Counted from the stretch's first letter, positions 1-7,790 are shown. The stretch is 17,601 nucleotides of DNA from Brachybacterium sp. (GCA_030451965.1 JAKDNE010000023.1:1-17601); one strand, 5' to 3'. Program-made: numbers and translations. Notes: generated by a model from the sequence alone, not told the origin.

Positions 1-334
1 CAGGGCCTGCGCGGCCCTGGCCTGTCGCGGAGGGGTCGTTGGTGACGTGTGCCGGCGATATCGCCGGTCCACCCCTCCATCGACCCGTCCGCTCTGCTGT
101 CCGGGTCCTGGTCCCCGGCGGGAAGGCCCCTGCAGGTGCCGGTGCGGGTGCATGCGCAGCCCGGGTCGGCCGGGCGCAGCGGCTCGCGTCCAGCAGTCGA
201 CCGTTCCTCCACAGCCCGCCCCCGTCCACAGGAACAGACCTGCCCTGGAACCGCGGGGCCACGGCCGGGACGCTGAGGGGCATCGGCACGGTGCCGACGC
301 CGGGGACCCCCGGCCATCCAGGAAGGACACCGCC
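1..334. other. Gene-free region upstream of ssb, with palindromes
   Basis: I see no convincing gene here. The frame that runs into ssb from position 47 stays open, but its translation is Arg/Cys/Pro-rich and does not resemble any protein family. Directly visible structures are a hairpin at 1-19 (CAGGGCC/GGCCCTG, loop TGCGC) that could end a gene lying to the left, a perfect 16-bp palindrome CCGGCGATATCGCCGG at 52-67, and two back-to-back hairpins at 283-297 and 299-314 just before the ssb ribosome binding site. No convincing -35/-10 pair was found. Confidence 0.5.
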
Positions 335-859
335 ATGCGCGACATCCAGACCACCATCATGGGGAACGCCACCGCGGACCCGACCGCCCTGAGGCAGGAC
401 GACGGATCCGTCACCGCCAAAGTGCGGATCGCCGTCACCGGTCGCTACTACAACTCCTCGCAGCAGGACTACGCCGATCGCAAGACCGAGTTCATCACGG
501 TGTTCGTGCGCCGCCAGCTGGCCAAGAACGTGCTGCTCTCGGTGCGCAAGGGCCAGCCGCTGATCGTCACCGGGCGGTTGCACAGCTCCGAATGGGCCGG
601 CGAGGACGGCGCGATGCGCTTCTCCCTGAATCTTCAGGCCGAGGCCCTCGGCCACGACCTCACCTACGGCACCGCCGCCTACCGCCGCCCCGACCGGGGC
701 GAGGACGTGCCGGACATCGATCCCTATACGGGGGAGGCCGTCTTGCCGGTCGGTGCCGCGCCCGCGACCGGGGCCGCCGGGGGCAGTGCCGGGGAGGGTC
801 TCGATGACCTCACGGGCGAGGAGCAGTCCGCGGAGGAATCTCTCGCCCCGGCGTTCTGA
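335..859 (+). CDS. ssb: Single-stranded DNA-binding protein (SSB paralogue)
   Basis: A 174-residue SSB-family protein that would coat single-stranded DNA in replication, recombination or repair. The OB fold spans about residues 4-112: start MRDIQTTIMGNATADP, core TEFITVFVRRQLAKNV and KGQPLIVTGRL near residues 72-82. The ATG at 335 is chosen because AGGAAGGA lies at 320-327, about 7 bases upstream; the frame upstream of it does not look coding. The C-terminal third (about 113-174) is low-complexity Gly/Ala/Glu and ends EESLAPAF. It therefore keeps a Pro-x-Phe end but not the classical DDDIPF-type tip that recruits partner proteins. The gene stands alone rather than beside rpsF/rpsR, so it is probably an accessory SSB. 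It converges on the next gene with 15 bases between stop codons. Confidence 0.88.
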   Translation: MRDIQTTIMGNATADPTALRQDDGSVTAKVRIAVTGRYYNSSQQDYADRKTEFITVFVRRQLAKNVLLSVRKGQPLIVTGRLHSSEWAGEDGAMRFSLNLQAEALGHDLTYGTAAYRRPDRGEDVPDIDPYTGEAVLPVGAAPATGAAGGSAGEGLDDLTGEEQSAEESLAPAF

Positions 860-877
860 CCGCTCGTTCCGCGGTCA
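857..877. terminator. Short hairpin spanning both convergent stop codons
   Basis: TGACCGC (857-863) pairs perfectly with GCGGTCA (871-877) around a 7-base loop. The first three bases are the ssb stop codon and the last three are the complement of the convergent gene's stop codon. It may act as a weak bidirectional terminator; there is no T-tract on either side. Confidence 0.4.
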
Positions 878-1408
878 TTCCGTCTCGGTCAGGGTCTGGA
901 CCAGGGCCTGGGAGATCTCGGGGAGCAGCGCGGTGCCGAGGACGTAGCCGTCCTCGTCACCGTGATGCACCGCCGACCAGGTGGTGCCGTCGTCCAGCGC
1001 GGCGACCACCACCCGCAGCGGACGGTCGACAGGCAGTCGGCGATCGCCCTCGTCATCATGGACGGTCCAGGCGGCGGGCGCGAGATCACAGACGATCGCC
1101 CCGCCCGCGGCCAGCTCCGGCCACTGCGCCGACTCGAGCGCAGCCAGCGGATCTGCGGCCACCGCGGAGCCGTCATCGAGATCGATCGGGGTGAGGTGCA
1201 GACCGTCCCGGGCCTCAACGCTCTCGTCGTCCGCCCCGAGCAGGGCTGCGAGAGAGGGCGAGGCCGCCATCAGCTCCGCGCTGCGCGCCAGCGCGAACAG
1301 ACGCGGTGCGGGCAGCGAGCTGTCCTCCACGTGGCGGGCCACCTCGAGAACTGCCGCCGCAAGGGCAGCCGTCGGAGGGTCCAGAGGGTCCGGGGAAGCA
1401 GTCGTCAT
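875..1408 (-). CDS. PPA1309-family protein
   Basis: A 177-residue acidic protein with no signal peptide or membrane segment, of unknown molecular function. It matches my recollection of the actinobacterial PPA1309 family: an N-terminal Ala-rich helix (LAAAVLEVARHVEDSSL), then PRLFALARSAELMAASP at about 40-56, a central LTPIDLDD, WPELAAGGAIVCDL, and a C-terminal DGYVLGTALLPEISQALVQTL. The start is the ATG at 1406-1408; AAGGGA lies 12 bases upstream, which is a rather long spacing. The family typically sits divergently beside UPF0182 genes, and it does here, with 154 bases between the two starts. That spacer holds TTGACG at 1462-1467 facing UPF0182 but no convincing matching -10. The assignment rests on sequence character plus context. 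Confidence 0.75.
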   Translation of the reverse strand: MTTASPDPLDPPTAALAAAVLEVARHVEDSSLPAPRLFALARSAELMAASPSLAALLGADDESVEARDGLHLTPIDLDDGSAVAADPLAALESAQWPELAAGGAIVCDLAPAAWTVHDDEGDRRLPVDRPLRVVVAALDDGTTWSAVHHGDEDGYVLGTALLPEISQALVQTLTETE

Positions 1409-1562
1409 CGAATCGAGAGGTCCCTTACAGGTTCGCCTGACAGAATGGGGTGACCGTCGCGTTGACGCGGCGGCACCACACTGTACCCGGAGCCCTCGGA
1501 CCACTGCCTGCGCAGCGGCTGGTGGGACCGTCGGCTCCGACACCGAATCACCGAGGTTATCT

Positions 1563-4500
1563 GTGAGTTTCTCCGCCCCGTTCGGCGATATGCCCCGGCC
1601 ACGCCCCCGGCCGGCCCCTGATGCGAGTCCGAGCGGTCCCAGGAGGATCTCGCCGCTGGCGATCACCGCCGCGGTCATTGCCCTCCTTGTCATCCTGCTG
1701 GTCATCGCTTCCGAGGTGTGGACCAAGTACCTGTGGACCGACCAGCTGGAGTTCACCGACGTGCTGCTCACCCGCTGGGGTACCCAGGCAGGGCTGTTCT
1801 TCGGTGGAGCCATACTGTTCGCGGTGCCGCTGTTCCTCAGCCTGCGCATGGCCTACACGAAGCGTCCGGTGTACCCGCCGATCACCCGGGAGCAGGAAGC
1901 GCTCGAGCAGTTCCGCGCGGCGGTGGACCCGCTGCGCCGCGGCCTGACCTACGGCGCCCCGGTGGTGATCGGTGCCTTCGGCGGCTTGGCGCTCTCCCGG
2001 CGCTGGCAGGACGTGCAGCTCTTCCTGCACCCCCAGGACTTCGGCCAGACCGATCCCGTCTTCGGCAATGACATCTCGTTCTACGTCTTCACGCTGCCGC
2101 TGATCGACATGCTCATCGGCTTCGGGCAGTTCGTGCTGCTGGTCGCGATCGTGGGTGCGCTGGTCGGGCACTTCATCTACGGCGGTGTCAGCTGGGGGCA
2201 GGAGAGCGGTCTCGAGGTCACTCGGGCGGCTCGCCGCCACCTCGGCATCCTCGCCACCGTCTACGTGCTGCTGCTCGGCGCCGGCCACTGGTTCCAGCGC
2301 TATGACCTCCTCACCGCGGTTCATTCACGGTTCGAGGGCGCGTCCTACGCCGACGTCAAGGCGATCCTCCCCGCCCAGACCATCCTCGCGATCGCCTCGA
2401 TCGCGGTGGCGGCGCTGTTCGTGGTGTGGATCTTCCGCTCCGACTGGCGCATCCCCGCGATCGGCGCGGGCCTGATGATCCTGTCCACGCTGGTGGTCGG
2501 CAACCTCTACCCCTGGGCGATCCAGCAGTTCCAGGTCCAGCCCAATGAACGTGCGCTCGAGCAGCCCTACATCCAGAACAACATCGACGCGACCCGCACC
2601 GCGTTCAACCTCGACGACGTCAACGAGGTGCCCTACACGGCTACCACCGATGCAGAGCCCGGAGCGCTGCGGTCGGATGCCTCGACCACCGCCCAGATCC
2701 GTCTGATGGATCCCCACATCATCTCGCCGACCTTCGAGCAGCGTGAGGCGAACCGCCGCTACTGGGGCTTCGAGGACGTGCTCAACGTGGACCGTTACGA
2801 GATCGACGACGAGCTGCAGGACACCGTCATCGGTGTGCGTGAGCTGCGCCCGGACAAGTTCGGCCTGGCCGAGCGCTCCTGGGTGGATCAGCACATCATC
2901 TACACCCACGGCTACGGCACTGCGGCCGCCTATGGCAATCGCCGCAACGCGGACGGCGAGCCCTCCTTCCTGCAGTCCGGGGTGCCCGGCGACGGCGCGT
3001 TCGGCAAGTACCAGGAACGGGTCTACTTCGGCCAGCATTCGCCCGACTACTCGATCGTGGGAGCCCCCGAGAGCACCGAGCCCGAGGAGTTCGACTACCA
3101 GCGCGGCGGCACCGACGAGGAGGAGGGCGGCGACCAGGTCTACAACACCTACCAGGGAGACGGCGGCCCCTCCGTCGGCAGCTTCATGAACCAGCTGCTC
3201 TACTCGATCAAGTTCCGCGACCCGAACATCGTCATCTCCAACTATCTCAACGACGATTCGCAGATCCTCTACGACCGCGACCCGCAGCAGCGGGTCCGTG
3301 AGGTCGCACCGTTCCTGTCGCTGGATTCTCAGATGTACCCGGCCGTGGTCGATGACCAGCTGGTATGGGTGGTCGACGGCTACACCTCCACGTCGGAGTA
3401 CCCCTACGCGCAGTCGGTGAACCTCGATCAGACCGTCGATGATTCGCAGACGGACCCCAACGCGACCGCCGCCAACCGGGAGCGCTCGGCGAACTACATG
3501 CGCAACTCGGTCAAGGCGACCGTGAACGCCTTCGACGGCTCGGTGACGCTGTACACCTGGGACACGGAGGATCCGATCCTCAAGTCCTGGGCAGAGGTGT
3601 TCCCCGACGCCCTGCAGCCGGCCTCCGACATCAGCGGTGAGCTGATGTCCCATCTGCGCTACCCGGCGGACTTCTTCAAGGCGCAGCGGGAGATCCTGTC
3701 GACCTACCACGTCACCGAAGCGGACGACTTCTTCACCCAGCAGGACTTCTGGCAGGTCCCGCCGGATCCGACGGTGCCGGCGCCCACGAACCCGGACGGC
3801 ACCACCGGCGACCAGGCACCCCAGCCTCCGATGTACCTCACGATGCAGATGCCCAGCGATGAGTCCCCGCGCTTCATGCTCTCCTCGAGCTTCATCCCCT
3901 CCGAGGGGCAGAACGTGCTCACCGGCTACCTGGCCGTGGATTCGGAGACCGGAGACCAGAGCGGCAATCCTGCAGACTCCTTCGGTGACATGACACTCTT
4001 GGTGCTGCCGGCCTCGAACCCGGTCAACGGTCCCGGGCAGGTGCAGGCGACTTTCAACGCGGAGCCGAACGTCTCGAAGGCGCTGAACCTGCTGAAGTCG
4101 GGCAACTCCGAGGTGCTCAACGGCAACCTGCTCACGCTCCCGGTCGGCGGCGGGCTGCTCTACGTCCAGCCCGTCTACCTGCAGTCCTCCGCCTCGGGCG
4201 GCGGCACCCAGTACCCGCTGCTGCAGCTGGTGCTGGTCTCCTTCGGCGAGAAGATCGGCTTCGCGCCGACGCTCGATGAAGCACTGGACCTCGTCTTCGG
4301 CGGGGACTCGGGCGCGACCGCCGGCGACGCCGAGATCACCGACACCGACGCCCCCTCCGGCACCGCCGACGCCGTCACCGGTGAGGGAAGCGTCGACGAG
4401 GGCGAGGACGCTCCCGCCGAGGACGAGGAGCAGAGCTCCGCACCGCCCGCGGACGGCACCGCCGAGGCGCGCCTCGAAACGGCGCTCACGGACATGGACG

Positions 4501-4664
4501 CCGCTGTCAGTGACGCGGAGACCGCGATGGCGGACGGTGACTGGGCCGCGTACGGCGACGCCCAGGAGCGTCTCGCCGACGCCCTGAACCGGGCGATCGC
4601 CGCCAACGAGGAGCTCGAGGGCACCGGCACCCCGGCCCAGCCCTCCGACGGCGGGGGCGGCTGA
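1563..4664 (+). CDS. UPF0182 family large membrane protein
   Basis: A 1033-residue protein of the UPF0182 (COG1615) family, whose function is not established. About seven hydrophobic segments fill the N-terminal third (roughly residues 31-51, 76-96, 127-145, 176-205, 227-245, 271-291 and 298-318). A long soluble, probably extracytoplasmic region follows (about 320-912), starting QVQPNERALEQPYIQNNI, a typical family motif. The tail is an acidic Ala/Glu/Asp linker (about 913-969) and a short helical segment (about 970-1019). The start is the GTG at 1563 (SFSAPFGDM...), with GAGG at 1553-1556; family members usually begin MSFS. The frame is open back to 981, but that part is antisense to the PPA1309 gene. 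An in-frame ATG at 1590 is a weaker alternative. Confidence 0.9.
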   Translation: MSFSAPFGDMPRPRPRPAPDASPSGPRRISPLAITAAVIALLVILLVIASEVWTKYLWTDQLEFTDVLLTRWGTQAGLFFGGAILFAVPLFLSLRMAYTKRPVYPPITREQEALEQFRAAVDPLRRGLTYGAPVVIGAFGGLALSRRWQDVQLFLHPQDFGQTDPVFGNDISFYVFTLPLIDMLIGFGQFVLLVAIVGALVGHFIYGGVSWGQESGLEVTRAARRHLGILATVYVLLLGAGHWFQRYDLLTAVHSRFEGASYADVKAILPAQTILAIASIAVAALFVVWIFRSDWRIPAIGAGLMILSTLVVGNLYPWAIQQFQVQPNERALEQPYIQNNIDATRTAFNLDDVNEVPYTATTDAEPGALRSDASTTAQIRLMDPHIISPTFEQREANRRYWGFEDVLNVDRYEIDDELQDTVIGVRELRPDKFGLAERSWVDQHIIYTHGYGTAAAYGNRRNADGEPSFLQSGVPGDGAFGKYQERVYFGQHSPDYSIVGAPESTEPEEFDYQRGGTDEEEGGDQVYNTYQGDGGPSVGSFMNQLLYSIKFRDPNIVISNYLNDDSQILYDRDPQQRVREVAPFLSLDSQMYPAVVDDQLVWVVDGYTSTSEYPYAQSVNLDQTVDDSQTDPNATAANRERSANYMRNSVKATVNAFDGSVTLYTWDTEDPILKSWAEVFPDALQPASDISGELMSHLRYPADFFKAQREILSTYHVTEADDFFTQQDFWQVPPDPTVPAPTNPDGTTGDQAPQPPMYLTMQMPSDESPRFMLSSSFIPSEGQNVLTGYLAVDSETGDQSGNPADSFGDMTLLVLPASNPVNGPGQVQATFNAEPNVSKALNLLKSGNSEVLNGNLLTLPVGGGLLYVQPVYLQSSASGGGTQYPLLQLVLVSFGEKIGFAPTLDEALDLVFGGDSGATAGDAEITDTDAPSGTADAVTGEGSVDEGEDAPAEDEEQSSAPPADGTAEARLETALTDMDAAVSDAETAMADGDWAAYGDAQERLADALNRAIAANEELEGTGTPAQPSDGGGG

Positions 4665-4691
4665 TCCGCTGCTGACCACCGTCCCCGAGGA

Positions 4692-4732
4692 CGCCCGACC
4701 GGCGCCGGCTCACCGCCGGATCCGGCCGGGCG
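4692..4732 (+). terminator. Terminator hairpin after the UPF0182 gene
   Basis: CGCCCG (4692-4697) pairs with CGGGCG (4727-4732), CCGG (4699-4702) with CCGG (4722-4725), and an inner CCGGC/GCCGG closes a TCACC loop. Only one mismatch interrupts the outer stem. It begins 28 bases after the UPF0182 stop and is followed by TT but no long T-tract, as is usual in high-GC actinobacteria. Confidence 0.6.
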
Positions 4733-4762
4733 TTCCGGCGTTCAGGCAGGTGAGCGAGCCGT

Positions 4763-4784
4763 GAACGTGTCATGGCACACGTTC
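4763..4784. promoter_or_regulatory. Operator-like inverted repeat upstream of tRNA-fMet
   Basis: GAACGTGT (4763-4770) and ACACGTTC (4777-4784) form a perfect 8-bp inverted repeat with a 6-base spacer. It ends 12 bases before the -35 hexamer of the tRNA promoter. It could be a regulator binding site or a second small hairpin behind UPF0182; sequence alone does not decide. Confidence 0.35.
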
Positions 4785-4796
4785 GGAGGCGTCGAG

Positions 4797-4826
4797 TTGG
4801 ACGTGACCGCGGGGGAGCCGTAGAGT
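4797..4826 (+). promoter_or_regulatory. Promoter of the initiator tRNA gene
   Basis: TTGGAC (4797-4802), an 18-base spacer and TAGAGT (4821-4826) match the actinobacterial housekeeping pattern TTGAC / TANNNT. Transcription would start near 4833, a few bases before the mature tRNA 5' end at 4839. Confidence 0.65.
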
Positions 4827-4838
4827 AATCCATGTCGC

Positions 4839-4913
<75 letters not shown>

Positions 4914-4917
4914 GAGA

Positions 4918-4955
4918 AGAAGGCCCGGACAGTGGGAACACTGTCCGGGCCTTCT
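4918..4955 (+). terminator. Strong terminator after tRNA-fMet
   Basis: A perfect 17-bp stem (4918-4934 with 4939-4955) is capped by the GNRA-type tetraloop GGAA. It lies 5 bases after the tRNA 3' end. The right arm ends CCTTCT followed by GT, so the T-tract is short. Confidence 0.85.
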
Positions 4956-4979
4956 GTCATGTCTGGCACGATGTCGACC

Positions 4980-5612
4980 ATGACGTCCTCCTCCGCGTCT
5001 CTCGCCCCCCGAGCACTGCTGTTCATCGGCGACTCCATCACTGATGCCGGACGACGCCAGGACCCTGAACAGCTCGGCCACGGCTACGTGCGCCTCCTCG
5101 CCGAGCACTTCGCCGCCCACGAACCCACCGCCACCGTGATCAACCGGGGGATCGGTGGTGACAAGGTCGCAGACCTCGAGGCGCGCTTCGATTCCGACTG
5201 CCTCGACCTGGCACCCGATGCGGTGACGATCTTCGTGGGCGTGAACGACGCCTGGCACCGCTTCACCCGCGGTGAGCAGATCACCGAGGAATCCTTCGAG
5301 GCGGGGTACCGCCACCTGCTCGAGCAGCTCGCCGCTGCGGCGCCCGGCGTGCCGGTGGTGCTGATCATCCCCGTGGTCGCGGATATCGACGACCAGGCGC
5401 TACGGATCCACAGCGATCTGGACGGCAAGGTGGCGATCATCCGCTCGCTCGCACGGGAGCACGGACATCGGATCGTGGACCTCGAGCAGGTGCTGGCCTC
5501 GGCGCTCGCGGCCGGGCACCGCCCGCGGGACATCGCAGAGGACGGCGTGCACCCCACCCCGGCCGGCCACCGCCTGATCGCCGACGCCTGGCTCGAGGCC
5601 GTCGGGCGCTGA
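4980..5612 (+). CDS. SGNH/GDSL-type hydrolase (lipase/esterase-like)
   Basis: A 210-residue protein with the full set of SGNH blocks, so probably an active esterase, lipase or acyl hydrolase; the substrate cannot be read from sequence. Block I is FIGDSITDAGR with nucleophile Ser19, block II is NRGIGGDKVADL with Gly59, block III is VGVNDAW with Asn89, and block V is DGVHPTPAGH with Asp188 and His191. There is no signal peptide, so it is predicted to be cytoplasmic. The start is uncertain: ATG 4980 is used, ATG 4971 and ATG 4959 are also in frame, and none has a visible Shine-Dalgarno. The coding region begins only 25 bases after the tRNA terminator. Its stop is 12 bases from the stop of the convergent protease gene. 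Confidence 0.85.
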   Translation: MTSSSASLAPRALLFIGDSITDAGRRQDPEQLGHGYVRLLAEHFAAHEPTATVINRGIGGDKVADLEARFDSDCLDLAPDAVTIFVGVNDAWHRFTRGEQITEESFEAGYRHLLEQLAAAAPGVPVVLIIPVVADIDDQALRIHSDLDGKVAIIRSLAREHGHRIVDLEQVLASALAAGHRPRDIAEDGVHPTPAGHRLIADAWLEAVGR

Positions 5613-5624
5613 GCGGGCCGTCGA

Positions 5625-6431
5625 TCAGCCCAGCGGTGCGGTGACGTCCACCGAGAGGAACCCGCGGCGGAAGCTGCGGGCATCGAGCACCAGGAGCTCT
5701 GCCGGGCGTGCAGGGTTGCGCAGGTGGATGTGCCCGCTGCGGGGATCGGCGCCGACGACGGCGAACACGTGGTTCGGCGGCAGCGGTCCGAAGGCTGTGG
5801 GAACCCGCGAGCTCAGCGGATGCGTCGAGGCGGCGATCGCCCGGCCCTGGGCACGCCACGCGATGATCTGTGCGGCGCTCGGCATCCGCAGCTGCGAGCG
5901 GACCCGCTCGCCCAGCAGCAGCTCGAAGCCGAACCGGGCGAATCCGCGCTGCAGGGCGTCGTAGCCTCCGGCCACGTGACCCGCGATCGCCTTCTCGAGC
6001 ACCCCCGCCCAGCCGGGATTCGCGCCATCGCGTCGGCCGTACTGGAAGGTGCCCCGGGCATCGACCGGCAACCGCCGATCCACCCGGATGGGTGCCGCCG
6101 ACCCCGGAAGGTGCACCGCGACGATCCCGCCCGCCTCCTCGCTCAGCAGCTGCCGCAGCCGCTCCGGCGCGGTCTCGTGGATCGCGAGCATCGGGGCCAT
6201 CACCCAGCAGTCCCCGAGCCGGCCCTGCCGGGGGCGCAGCAGCCGGGCGGGGGCCAGCGGGCCCTGATCCTCCCTCAGCGCCCTGGCGTGCGGGCCGGGA
6301 GCGAGGGGGAGGAGGCAAGCGCCGGCGCCGTCCTGCGGCGTGCCCGGACGCGCTTCGCGCGCCCGCCCGGCCAGGACGAGCGCGCGAAGGGTGCGGCGCC
6401 AGGTGCGCACGCGGGGGCGGTGATCACTCAT
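5625..6431 (-). CDS. Calpain-like (family C2) cysteine protease
   Basis: A 268-residue protein with the elements of a calpain/C2 papain-fold protease: oxyanion Gln69 and catalytic Cys75 in RQGRLGDCWVMAPML, VDRRLPVD at 117-124 (calpain-type VDDRLP), NPGWAGVLEKAIAGHVAGGY at 138-157 (calpain W..LLEKAYAK..GSY), catalytic His221 in NHVFAVVG and Asn239 in LRNPA. All three triad positions are present; the Trp usual after RNP is replaced by Ala. The N-terminal 60 residues are Arg/Pro-rich with no signal peptide or membrane segment. No EF-hand or C2-like domain follows, so regulation by calcium cannot be inferred. The start is ATG 6431 with GGAG 6 bases upstream. It lies 32 bases after the PPi-phosphofructokinase gene and is probably co-transcribed with it. 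Its substrate is unknown. Confidence 0.75.
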   Translation of the reverse strand: MSDHRPRVRTWRRTLRALVLAGRAREARPGTPQDGAGACLLPLAPGPHARALREDQGPLAPARLLRPRQGRLGDCWVMAPMLAIHETAPERLRQLLSEEAGGIVAVHLPGSAAPIRVDRRLPVDARGTFQYGRRDGANPGWAGVLEKAIAGHVAGGYDALQRGFARFGFELLLGERVRSQLRMPSAAQIIAWRAQGRAIAASTHPLSSRVPTAFGPLPPNHVFAVVGADPRSGHIHLRNPARPAELLVLDARSFRRGFLSVDVTAPLG

Positions 6432-6463
6432 CAGCCTCTCCGCCCCGTCGGTGGAACCGGTCG

Positions 6464-7684
6464 TCAGTGTGCGTCGGCCGGGACGATCTTCTGGCCGGTG
6501 TGCTCCATGACCCCATGGAACCAGGGCTGGGAGATGTCGAAGGCCTTGTGGCCGGCGACCCGCTCGAACTCGACCGCGCGCAGCACGTCGCCGCGCTCCT
6601 CATCGTGCCCGATCAGACCCGAGCCGCCCTCGAGGGCGACCTGGACGGCGTAGTCGGTCATCGACTTGATCAGGCGGATGTCCTCCGGGTTCGCCTTCGC
6701 GGAGCGGGAGAAGTAGCCGGACTTCTGGACCATGACCTTCTCGGCGCCGAGCCGGGAGGCGAACTGCTTCGCGAACCACTGACCGGGGTTGATCGTGTCG
6801 ATCTTGACGTGCCCGAAGGGGTCCTTCTCCGGCTCCTCGCCGCGGGCCTGCATCTCGGCGACGATCTCGGGGATACCGGCGCCCTCGGAGAGGAAGATGT
6901 TCACGCAGCCGGCATCGTCCATGACGGCCTTGAGCCGCTCGGCCTCGGCGTCGATGTCGAGCTTGAGCTCAGGCAGGTATACGGCGTGGACGTCCCAGCG
7001 CTCGGCGCGGTGGCCGATCCCGGGCAGCCACTCCTGCTGGGAGTGCCAGGTCTGGTAGTACTCGGCGGCCTGCGCGGTGAGGTAGCCGCAGGCACGGCCC
7101 ATGATCTCGTGGATGATCAGCATCTTCGGGTTCGAGCCGTGCTCGGCGATGATGTTCTGTGCGAAGACGCTGGACTGCTCCGCGGCGGACTTCGCGCCGA
7201 GGGACTGACGGATCGGCACGATGTCATTGTCGATCGTCTTGGGCAGGCCCACGACCTGCAGCTCATGGCCGTTCTCGTGGAGGAACTTCGCGAGGTCTGC
7301 GGCGGTGGTGTTGGTGTCGTCGCCGCCGATGGTGTGCAGCACGTCCACACCGTCGTCCTTGAGCTTGTTCGCGGCCACCTCGAGGGCGTTCTCGCCCTCC
7401 TCGATCAGGCCGCGCTTCACGAGGTCCTTGGTGTTGGTGAGCTTCACGCGGGAGTTGCCGATGGGGGAGCCGCCGTAATTGTGCAGCAGGCCCGCCTTCG
7501 CGCGCACCTCGTCGTCCACCACGAGCTTCTCGCCGGAGAGCAGACCCCAATAGCCGTGCTTGTAGGCGATGATCTCGACGTCGGGCACCAGCTCGGTGTA
7601 CCGCTCGATGAGGCCGCCGACGGCGGAGGACAGGCAGGGGGCATAGCCACCGGCGGTCAGGAGGGCGACGCGCTTGACGGTCAT
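6464..7684 (-). CDS. pfp: Pyrophosphate--fructose-6-phosphate 1-phosphotransferase
   Basis: A 406-residue phosphofructokinase that would interconvert fructose 6-phosphate and fructose 1,6-bisphosphate using pyrophosphate. The PPi signature is GGDDTNTT at 120-127 (Asp123 where ATP-dependent enzymes carry Gly) together with PKTIDND at 148-154 (Lys149). MGRACGYL at 195-202 is the sugar-phosphate binding segment. Length and sequence resemble the propionibacterial enzyme (about 404 residues), which is an established PPi-dependent, reversible enzyme. The start ATG 7684 has AAGGA 11 bases upstream. A TAGACT -10 lies on this strand at 7726-7731. The calpain-like gene follows after 32 bases. Confidence 0.93.
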   Translation of the reverse strand: MTVKRVALLTAGGYAPCLSSAVGGLIERYTELVPDVEIIAYKHGYWGLLSGEKLVVDDEVRAKAGLLHNYGGSPIGNSRVKLTNTKDLVKRGLIEEGENALEVAANKLKDDGVDVLHTIGGDDTNTTAADLAKFLHENGHELQVVGLPKTIDNDIVPIRQSLGAKSAAEQSSVFAQNIIAEHGSNPKMLIIHEIMGRACGYLTAQAAEYYQTWHSQQEWLPGIGHRAERWDVHAVYLPELKLDIDAEAERLKAVMDDAGCVNIFLSEGAGIPEIVAEMQARGEEPEKDPFGHVKIDTINPGQWFAKQFASRLGAEKVMVQKSGYFSRSAKANPEDIRLIKSMTDYAVQVALEGGSGLIGHDEERGDVLRAVEFERVAGHKAFDISQPWFHGVMEHTGQKIVPADAH

Positions 7685-7725
7685 GGAGAGGGAGTTCCTT
7701 CACGGTTCGGGGTCACGATGGCCCG

Positions 7726-7731
7726 AGTCTA
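7726..7731 (-). promoter_or_regulatory. Candidate -10 element for pfp
   Basis: Read on the minus strand this is TAGACT (TANNNT type), 41 bases before the pfp ATG, which would give a leader of about 35 bases. No clear TTGAC-type -35 is visible, so this is only a candidate. Confidence 0.35.
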
Positions 7732-7790
7732 CCGATCGGACCTGGACGGCTCCGACCGCCGCCCAGGCGTGGACTCCGGCCCCGGACCCG

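Noticed and set aside
981..1562. N-terminal extension of the UPF0182 frame back to 981
   Set aside because: It runs antisense through the PPA1309 gene, is Ser/Arg/Ala-rich noise, and the family N-terminus VSFS with its ribosome site lies at 1563.
2325..4679. 784-codon open frame on the minus strand opposite the UPF0182 gene
   Set aside because: It is a codon-bias shadow: Arg/Gly/Val/Leu/Asp-rich with no recognisable domain, fully antisense to a well-supported UPF0182 gene.
4935..4960. A second GGGAACA motif as another SigR-type promoter
   Set aside because: The required CGTT is absent at 16-17 bases, and the motif lies in the loop and stem of the tRNA terminator.
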